This document shows positions 1 through 31,399 of a stretch of 31,399 nt of DNA, piece by piece. A program made the position numbers and the translations under genes. Each line of letters starts with the position of its first letter. Positions within the stretch are counted from its first letter, which is position 1. Source of the DNA: Lingula anatina (Eukaryota > Brachiopoda > Lingulata > Lingulida > Lingulidae). The notes beneath the pieces were generated by a model. That model was given only the letters and a program-made list of their open reading frames with translations. It was not told the DNA's origin and did no database searches. The DNA is taken from NCBI RefSeq assembly GCF_001039355.2, contig NW_019775919.1, positions 109,751 through 141,149 on the forward strand, read 5' to 3'.

Positions 1-670
1 ATTTTTGTTGTTTCTATTTAATTTTTTCTCCAACACTGGCATTTTTAAGATGTGATTTTTAACTCCCATCCACCTGAGGCTGTGCACATTTTCAGTATTT
101 CCACATAAGCAGCTGTATTGGTATTTATGTCTTTAAACACGATGTAATATTATTTTATGCACTGTCATCATTTTTCATATATAGGGACTTTCATCATGTG
201 AATTTTAACTCTCATGGTCCTGACATTGTAATCTTATTGAAAGGGTGGATTAAGACCATCTTCTGGGTCTCCTGGAAGACAGTCAGATTTTACAGTTTAT
301 ATTAACGGGTTTCTGTTGGAAGACTATCAAAATGGAGGATGGATCAACAAAGATACTTTGGAATACTGTCAGAAAATATCTCTGAATCTGCTTCTGTTAT
401 TGACCATGTTACCTGTTGTGCATGATTAAAAACCAGTGTTGACTGACTGTGCTATTATAAGCATTTATTATTGCATCAAAATTGACATAATGACCTATTT
501 TGCATCTTTTTTTTTTTCTGTTTTTTGTCTGTACATTTGACAGCTTTGCTGCCTTGTTTAATTTTGGAATGCAAAAATGATAGTACATAAAAGATGTCCA
601 TCTCTCTCCTCAAGAGATATTGCAGTATTATAATAACCTTTATTATAATTTTTTTTCCTTTTCATGAAAG
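1..670. other. Non-coding, AT-rich; presumed MTPAP-like intron
   Basis: No exon could be supported. It holds one dispersed repeat copy at 243-396 and otherwise low-complexity AT-rich DNA with short poly-T runs. Confidence 0.5.
243..396 (+). repeat. Dispersed repeat, copy A (pair with 7900-8060)
   Basis: It shares GGAGGATGGATCAACAA, the preceding GGAAGAC block, and TCTTCTGGGTCT with 7900-8060 in the same order and orientation. The repeat contains opposed GTCTTC and GAAGAC segments, so it may fold on itself. The family was not recognised. Confidence 0.8.
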
Positions 671-765
671 AGCCGTCACCATGCTTTGGTTGTGTTCCAG
701 CAAGATGAAGCATTGCACTTGTTTCAGGAGACAGCACTGCCCCCTGCCAAAATTCCTATATCAAG
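671..765 (+). CDS. MTPAP: MTPAP-like exon a (RRM-like tail)
   Basis: The acceptor is ATGAAAG and the donor is GTAATC; it ends in phase 2. The reading frame gives SRHHALVVFQQDEALHLFQE and TALPPAKIPIS. This frame has no ATG, so ORF scans report a different frame here. Frame choice rests on phase agreement with the exon at 3515 and on similarity to MTPAP YAVVEFCQKESIGSLQ. Confidence 0.65.
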
Positions 766-3651
766 GTAATCCTGTCAATCTGAGTTTGACAATGTATGTT
801 TTAACGATAACCCAACTTACCTTAACTGCAATCCTTGATTGATGTAAATAAAAAGGAGTAAGGCATTTTTAAAAATTACTTGCATTGTTTCTCAAGCTCT
901 GCCGATCTCAAAATGGCCAAAATAGAAAAAAATAAAATTGAAACCAAAAATATTTTTATTTTTTCCCTGACGTACGACTGATCTTACTGTTCGATCGGAA
1001 ACACGAATCCTCACAAGTCTCATTGGATTCCTGCGTCACATGACTGCCTACAAGTTCAAAACGAAGGGTATAACAATTAGTTCATTTCCCCCAGCTTCCG
1101 GTTTTTAAGCCAATCAGTGCTTCGCTGATATTTTAGGCTTCATTCACATGGAAAGTATTTTCTAAAATCTATTTTCTATTCACGGTATCTTATGATCACG
1201 GTCTGTGCCCTGAATATCCCGCGGCGTAATTACTGGCAGTGCGAGCCAGTTACTTATACAAAGCTGTGATTAATTCTCGGCTGTGCTCGGAGGAGATTCT
1301 GATACCTTGACGCATGCGCAGTAGGAAGTGATCATGATCTGATGGCAAGCGATGCGGCAACGGAGGATGAGATTTTATAGAATGCCAGCACAGACATTGG
1401 ACCATTGTCGTGTGGATTAGTGTTATAGTGAAGGAAGGACCAAAGATATTATGCAAAAAGGTCTTTCTGGCCAGTGTTACAGACGTTTTAGGCAATTTTA
1501 TTGACTGCTTACTGTCATAAATGAAAATATCTACTGTACTGCAACACTTGTCACGTATGGAAGGTATCAAGAGGGAGCTAGCAGTGTCACAAGCAAAAAT
1601 AGGTTCTGGACTGAATGTAAGAATGCCGGTCACTACGGTGGTAGATATTGACATAAAGTGCATTCAGATAACATTTGGCAGTGAACACCAAAAACTTTAA
1701 AAGGCAGGCTCAACTAAAGTCTCAGAGTGTTTTAATGCAGCACTCGTCTTAGATCATTTCCTCCGAGTGCAACCGAGAATTAATAACAGCTTTGGAAGTG
1801 ACTTGTTTGTGCTGCTAGTTAATTCTGCTGCGGGGTATTCAGGGCACAGACCGTGACCACCAGATACCGCTAATAGATTTTTAGGTTTTTAGAATTAAGA
1901 TTTTTCATGTGAACTCAGCCTTAGTAACTTGTATTTTCAAAACTGTCTGAGATATGCCCATTATTGAACTTTGATAAGAAGTCATATACTTGTAATCTAA
2001 CTGTGATTTTGAAATTGACCTTAGACCTTCTTTTTGCCATAAACCACACTTTCCCCATGATTTCGTTTTAAGTGTTAATTTCAACCAAAAAATTGAGAGT
2101 CTTGTTCACTGCATTTTGTAGACCTTGTTAAGCAAAACACTGGGGGTGGTGTCTTTTTTTTGGTTTTCCATTCAAATGCGCTTACTCCAGCTGGTAGTAC
2201 AATACCCTATGTATTTTCAAGTTCATGACACGTGAATTTAACTGATATGGTTCATATGTTATTATTAAATAAACAATTACATAGATACCAAAGTGAGTAA
2301 CTGTAAAAACCACATGTTGGGCAACATTCTCAAGGTTTATTATCACACTGATATGTTGTATTTTTAATGCTATATTAGGTGGTGACTTAAGAGGTGGTCA
2401 AAAAATGTAACGAAAACTACCACGTTTTGCAAAGGTACACTGTGAGCCTACCATAGTTAACTGATTCAATACATAAAGGCATCAGGTGTGCCACATTCAT
2501 TTAATTAAAACATGAAAATTATTTATTAGATTATCATATCCATTTATTGTACCACCAGCACGATGCTGGTTTTAGTACCAACCTGTCTTGTCTGACGGCC
2601 CCACTGTATCTGCCGCCATTTCACCACGTTTGTTTCTCCTCCTAGACTACAAGGGCCTGTGTACCCATCTCTTGGATTAAGTTCACACATAATCTCATCT
2701 TGTTCCATTTAAATTTTGGGCTCTGTCAGTGCACAGATCTAGGTGTGGTCATTGTCACAGTGCACCCTTGTCCAAAATTTGCAAAATTTGATGCTTCATA
2801 TCTCCCAAACTGAAGGAATTATGTGAAAAGTTAGTTTAGATGGCTGACCGAAAGTCATGTGGAGATTTCAAATATGCCCTTAGATTTGACCTTTATTTCA
2901 AGATCAAACAGGCCAAAATTTTCCAAAAATGGGAATTTTTTTAAAAAAATTTCCAGAAATTACACAGACCTAACCTATAATATTATGGGCAGGAGTCATA
3001 CTTCGGATCTTCGTCTTTCATCTTCTTGAGTTTGGGGTCAATTGGTGCATTATCATGGGAAAAGAAGTCATTTAATGCCGAAAATGAAAACTCTTTCTAA
3101 TTCTGGAACCATAAGTGCTAGAGACCTTTTGTTTCTTGCATTGGAAGTGGTTTCCTTTTTTTTTTTTTTTTTGTATGGTTTACGAGTTGCGGTATATCAA
3201 AGAGTACAACATCGCAATATTTAGAACTAAAAATGAAATGTGAAATAACTATTAATAGTTACTATTGAAATTGAATAGGAAGTCATATGCTGGCAACCTA
3301 ACTGTGACCTTGAAATTGACCTTTGACCTACTTTTTACCACTAATGAACTTTTCCAGCTGGTGGTACAATTGCACAATACCCTGAGGCGGTATCACCTGT
3401 GATTCTTTAGTGTCTAGGTAAATATGGTGTGAGTGTGTTTGTTTGTGATTGTATATTGTGTAAAGGGACTGTAGGTCTAGAAATACTGATTTTACCTTTT
3501 TTTTGTCAATTTAGACAACAAATTTTCCTACCTGAAAAATATCTTAGTGGGTTGCCAGTGGGAGAAGTGCATGAAGAACTAAGACCACAAAAGAAGAAAC
3601 CTATGGAGAAAGTCTATAATGACTTACATTTTGCCAAAGATGGGGTATGTG

Positions 3652-3719
<68 letters not shown>

Positions 3720-4409
3720 ATAAGCCAACTTGGAAAAAAGAGATAAGTTTGAAAGATGAGAAGAGAGAGAGAGGCTTCAGTGAGATTTTATTTGAACCTA
3801 AAGGTCATTGCAAAGTGAGACATGCACTAATAATACATGCACATTAGCACATGTAGCCCTGAGCATGTGAATGAACAGGCCATTGTGTTATGGAGCATGT
3901 CTGAATCCTCAACTTTAACCACAAGAAAAGTCTTAAATGTATAAACAGAAATTAGAATCCCAATAATTGATCTTTCAGGCCGTTGTGGCAGATGTGCTGT
4001 TCTAAAACTTATCAAGTTTCAATTATGTGTGGTGAAATATACACGTATTCACAAAGAACTCTTTGGTGTCTTATTGAGCACATTGGATGGTCAGTCATAT
4101 TACATAAATTAATGCTGACATCGTCAGTCTCAACATTGTTTTCAGTGTAGACATGTTTAAGCTTGATTCTGATCCCACCTCTTCCAGATCACAGGGCAGA
4201 TAGATTTACTTTACAACTCCTTGAAGGTTCAGGACACTGACATATTGAAAAGGTGCTTTGTGAGAGGCCAGATGCAACACTTGTTAGAGAAGTTCTTTCC
4301 ACACCTGGCTGTACAGCCATTTGGATCCACAATGTGTGGACTGTCCAGTGCCTACAGCTCTGACCTGGACCTATATTTGGTTGACCTTAAAAACGGAAGT
4401 GGTGATGAT
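671..4409 (+). CDS. MTPAP: MTPAP-like nucleotidyltransferase (mitochondrial poly(A) polymerase family), 3 internal exons, partial
   Basis: Exons 671-765, 3515-3644 and 4188-4409 join in frame (phase 2, then 0, then 0) into ~149 codons. Order seen: the end of an RRM-like region (HHALVVFQQDEALHLFQ, PISRQQIFLPEK), a helical linker (VYNDLHFAKDGITGQIDLLY) and the nucleotidyltransferase core (FFPHLAVQPFGSTMCGLSS then SSDLDLYLVDL). In the core, G-S and D-L-D form the Cid1/Gld-2 signature that binds the nucleotide and catalytic metals. The order and the degenerate RRM match MTPAP, which adds poly(A) tails to mitochondrial mRNAs; nuclear TUT1 is the main alternative. The 5' exons (mitochondrial targeting) lie left of the window. 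The 3' exons (rest of the catalytic domain) are missing before the break at 6455. Family assignment is strong; the exact orthologue is less sure. Confidence 0.7.
1133..1925. mobile_element. Foldback DNA transposon with ~175-bp terminal inverted repeats
   Basis: About 1133-1310 is the reverse complement of about 1745-1925. Shared blocks are TTCACATG near the ends, CACGGTCTGTGCCCTGAAT, then TTAATTCTCGG and CTCGGAGGA. The central ~430 bp contains an open frame of 137 codons (minus strand, 1250-1663) that overlaps the left TIR and resembles no transposase I know. It is probably non-autonomous. It abuts a truncated copy of the TTGTACCACCAGC repeat on its right. Confidence 0.85.
1926..2202 (+). repeat. 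TTGTACCACCAGC family, 5'-truncated copy
   Basis: It contains the internal segments AAGTCATATACTTG and GAAATTGACCTTAGACCT, and ends with the family's right terminus GCTGGTAGTACAA. The left part is missing, cut at the neighbouring foldback element. Confidence 0.75.
2547..3369 (+). mobile_element. Non-autonomous TIR element (TTGTACCACCAGC family), most complete copy
   Basis: It starts TTGTACCACCAGC and ends with the reverse complement GCTGGTGGTACAA, about 823 bp. The left end also forms a local hairpin (CCAGC...GCTGG). Internal blocks shared with the other copies are CTCCTCCTAGAC, CCCATCTCTTGGATT, CATATCTCCCAAAC and GAAATTGACCTTTGACCTA. There is no transposase. The 60-codon frame at 3042-3224 lies inside the repeat and is not treated as a gene. 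Confidence 0.8.
3515..3644 (+). CDS. MTPAP: MTPAP-like exon b
   Basis: A polypyrimidine tract and TTTAG precede it; the donor GTATGT follows GAT GGG. It encodes QQIFLPEKYLSGLPVGEVHE, a basic stretch (RPQKKKP) and VYNDLHFAKDG. A pure (AT)n tract starts about 12 nt past the donor. Confidence 0.75.
3657..3716. repeat. (AT)n microsatellite
   Basis: About 30 uninterrupted AT units, starting 12 nt after the splice donor of the MTPAP-like exon at 3515-3644. Confidence 0.98.
4188..4409 (+). CDS. MTPAP: MTPAP-like exon c with catalytic GS...DxD motif
   Basis: The acceptor is TCTTCCAG and the donor is GTAAGT; 74 codons, phase 0 at both ends. It encodes ITGQIDLLYNSLKVQD, FFPHLAVQPFGSTMC and SAYSSDLDLYLVDL. 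The spacing from the G-S to the D-x-D is one residue longer than in human MTPAP as I recall it, still within the family pattern. Confidence 0.85.
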
Positions 4410-4536
4410 GTAAGTGTAATGTGCAGTATTTAATTCTTGGATTGCTAATTAGACCAGACTGTAATTCTAGTGAAAATATTTTTCCTTGTTTGTTATTGAT
4501 TTGGTTCATTTTGATATTGGTTGTCTTGAAAAAAAA

Positions 4537-4663
4537 AATTTACTGTGATGTATCTTTGGCATTTTGAGAAAATCCAGGATGGATGTCATTTTCCATAACA
4601 TTTTTGGCTTTCAACCACAAGTTTTTGTTTTTTCTCAAAATGCTCAAGGACATACACTAAATT
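4537..4663. mobile_element. Small foldback element / MITE, ~127 bp
   Basis: Left arm AATTTACTGTGATGTATC plus GGCATTTTGAGAAAA; the right arm is its imperfect reverse complement (TTTTCTCAAAATGCTC through CACTAAATT). Arms are ~37 bp around a ~50-bp centre. No coding potential. Confidence 0.7.
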
Positions 4664-4851
4664 GTTACCCACTAGATATGTATAATAGGAGTTATAGGGA
4701 TTCAAAAACCCCACTTTAAAAAACTCAACTATAAGGGACCATTCCCACAGAAATTTGGATCGATATATCTTCTGGGGAGTCTTACTAAATTGCTGTCAAC
4801 TTGATTGACTTAAATGTCTGTCAAGCCTAGTAAAGCTGTTTGGGGGTAATT

Positions 4852-5985
4852 AGTACCACCAGCGTGTACCCTGACGGTACTCATGGTTTTAGTCCCGACC
4901 CATCTCGTACGGCTCCGTGAGCTCCGCCGGCTCCGTTGGCTCCGCAGGGTGTTGTGGGATACAAGTCGCCGTTACCGCTTCTCCTCCTAGACCGCAAGGA
5001 CCTGTGTCCCCATCTCTTGGATTTAGGTCACATATAATCTCAACTTGAATCCCCTGGTATTTTTGTCTCAGTCGGTGCTTTGGCCTGGGCGTGACACTCG
5101 TTGAAACACACCCTTGTCAAAATTTTGGAAAATTCAATGCTAAATATCTCCCAAACCGAAGGAATTATGGGAAAAATTACTACAGAAGTCCGACCGAAAG
5201 TCATATGTGGAGATTCCAAATATACCCTGAGATTTGACTTTTGATCTTTATTTCAAGGTCAAACGGGCCAAAATTTTCTAAAAATGGGACTTTTCTGCAA
5301 AAAAATATTTGTTTGTACCAATTTTCAGAAACTACACAGACCTAAGCTCTCATATTATGGTGAGGGGTTACAGTCAGGGACTCCTTTCATCTTTGAGAGT
5401 TTGGGGTCAATCGGTGCATTTTCATGGGAGAAGCATGAACTGCACTTTGCAATTTTTCTGATCTTTATATCTCCAAATCTGGCAAAAATACGATCACTTT
5501 TACTATTGAACTTGAATAGGAAGTCATATACTTGCAAATCTAACTATGACCCTGAAATTGACCTTTGACCTAATTTTCACCTTGAACTGAACTTTGCAAA
5601 TTTTGTATCCTTTATATCTGGAAAACTGGCAGAGATATGCCCAAAGTTACTATATATATATATATATATATATGCTTATGTCCATATGTCCAAAGTTATT
5701 GTTGAACTTGAATAGGAAGTCATATACTGGCAATCTAACTATGACCTTGAAATTGAGCTTTGACCTACTTTTTATGATGAACTGCACCTTGCATGTTTAC
5801 CTCTCCAAAATTGACAAAGAAATTCCGATGGTTACCATTGAACTTGAATAGGAAGTCATATACTGTGACTTTGAAATTGACCTTTGACCTACTTTTTCAC
5901 CAAGAACTGAACTTGCATATTTTCTTGCCCCTCATATCTTCAAAACTAGCAGAGATATGCCCATAGTGTTGCCCCAAGGTTTCTT
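4852..5985 (+). mobile_element. TTGTACCACCAGC family copy with internal tandem units
   Basis: The left end has GTACCACCAGC and the hairpin GGTAC...GTACC. The middle matches 2547-3369. The right part repeats a unit starting TTGAACTTGAATAGGAAGTC at about 5506, 5702 and 5838, spaced ~195 and ~137 bp. A (AT)n tract interrupts it at 5652-5674. The right TIR is not visible. Confidence 0.75.
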
Positions 5986-6133
5986 TTTTTGTCAGCATAC
6001 AACAGATTCAACAATGATAACACATTTCAAGGAAAACCAATAGGTCTATTGTCAAGAAAATCACAGGAGTGATCAATGTTAGGAAAATACAGGTTAATTC
6101 CAAAATCTGCATGATTGGACCATTTTTAGTTAA

Positions 6134-6454
6134 TTGTACCACCAGCGTTAGCGCTGGCGGTACACATGGTTTTAGTCCCGTCCGGATCGTTCTGCTGGCT
6201 CCGCCGGACGGCTACCGTTACCGCTTCTCCTCCTAGACGGTAAGGGCCCCCGTACCCATCTCTTGGATTTAGGTCACCTATAATCTCAACTCGTTCCACG
6301 TAAAATTTGGGCTTTGTCGGTATTGGGGTCTAGGTGTGGCACTCATTGCAATGCACCCTTGTCTAAAAATGGCAAAATTAAATGCTAATTATCTACCCTA
6401 CGGAAGGAATTATGGGAAAAATTTCTACAGACGGCTTTCCAAAAGTCATATGTG
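6134..6454 (+). mobile_element. TTGTACCACCAGC family copy cut off at the N
   Basis: It starts TTGTACCACCAGCG with a near-perfect hairpin (CACCAGCGTTAGCGCTGG). It follows the family consensus as far as AAAGTCATATGTG and stops at the N at 6455, where the other copies continue with AGATTCCAAATA or similar. Confidence 0.85.
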
Positions 6455-6455
6455 N
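6455..6455. other. Single N: probable assembly break
   Basis: The only ambiguous base in the window. To its left a dispersed repeat stops mid-element; to its right an unrelated minisatellite begins. Two convergent genes both lose their 3' exons here. Confidence 0.75.
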
Positions 6456-6612
6456 CCTAATGTGACAGGTGATACCAAATTGTTAGGTGTTACATTGTGT
6501 TAGATGTGACACTGTTTTAGATGTGACAGTAATGTGTTAGGTGTGACAGTAATGTGTAAGATGTGACAGTAATGTGTTAGGTGTGACAGTAACGTGTTAG
6601 GTGTGACAGCAG
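6456..6612. repeat. Minisatellite, unit near GTGTTAGGTGTGACAGTAAT
   Basis: About eight imperfect ~19-20-bp units reading TGTGACAGTAATGTGTTAG on the plus strand. It lies in the WDR7 intron ~42 nt past the donor at 6654. The same motif recurs near 8768, 28190 and 30305. Confidence 0.9.
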
Positions 6613-6653
6613 GGTAAACATGAAAGCCTTGGTTATAACAGATATATCCTCAC

Positions 6654-31399
<24,746 letters not shown>

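Noticed and set aside
594-842. 82-codon plus-strand frame
   Set aside because: Its frame is not the coding one; splice sites and phase matching support another frame for 671-765.
5284-5851. Overlapping frames of 60-94 codons on both strands
   Set aside because: They lie wholly inside the TTGTACCACCAGC repeat copy and are not conserved in the other copies.

Overview
This is intron-rich animal nuclear DNA. It carries two partial protein-coding genes with short exons and consensus GT/AG splice sites, embedded in AT-rich introns full of microsatellites, minisatellites and small inverted-repeat transposons. Protein similarity and repeat style suggest a non-vertebrate bilaterian, such as a mollusc or lancelet; the sequence alone does not fix the species.

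Minus strand, 31062 down to 6654: nineteen exons join in frame into the first ~1,120 codons of a WDR7 (Rabconnectin-3 beta) orthologue. They cover the initiator region, the N-terminal WD40 blades, the central helical region and a linker ending in an acidic run. The last ~400 residues expected from vertebrate WDR7, with the C-terminal WD repeats, are not found. Two introns are large (6.2 kb at 17270-23480 and 4.8 kb at 23627-28454); most others are 240-750 bp.

Plus strand, 671 to 4409: three exons with matching phases encode the middle of a Cid1/Gld-2-type nucleotidyltransferase, best matched to the mitochondrial poly(A) polymerase MTPAP. They contain the tail of a degenerate RRM-like region and the catalytic G-S...D-x-D motif. 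Both 5' and 3' exons are missing.

The two genes converge on a single N at 6455, where a dispersed repeat stops abruptly and a minisatellite starts. Both genes lack their 3' ends there, so the N most likely hides lost or collapsed sequence.

Repeats: (i) a TIR family starting TTGTACCACCAGC with a hairpin head and internal tandem units (1926-2202, 2547-3369, 4852-5985, 6134-6454); (ii) foldback/MITE elements at 1133-1925, 4537-4663, 16842-17120, 24016-24148, 24687-24852 (with diverged relatives at 18780-18955 and 29108-29200) and 29921-30180; (iii) a dispersed minisatellite built on GTGTTAGRTGTGACA at several intronic sites; (iv) a 40-bp tandem array that copies an exon end together with its splice donor. 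By eye, repeats lie within ~50 bp downstream of 10 of 22 identified 5' splice sites, but upstream of only about 2 acceptors. This is the most unusual structural pattern in the window.

No tRNA, rRNA, CRISPR array or prokaryotic operon was seen. No promoter or polyadenylation site could be assigned with confidence.
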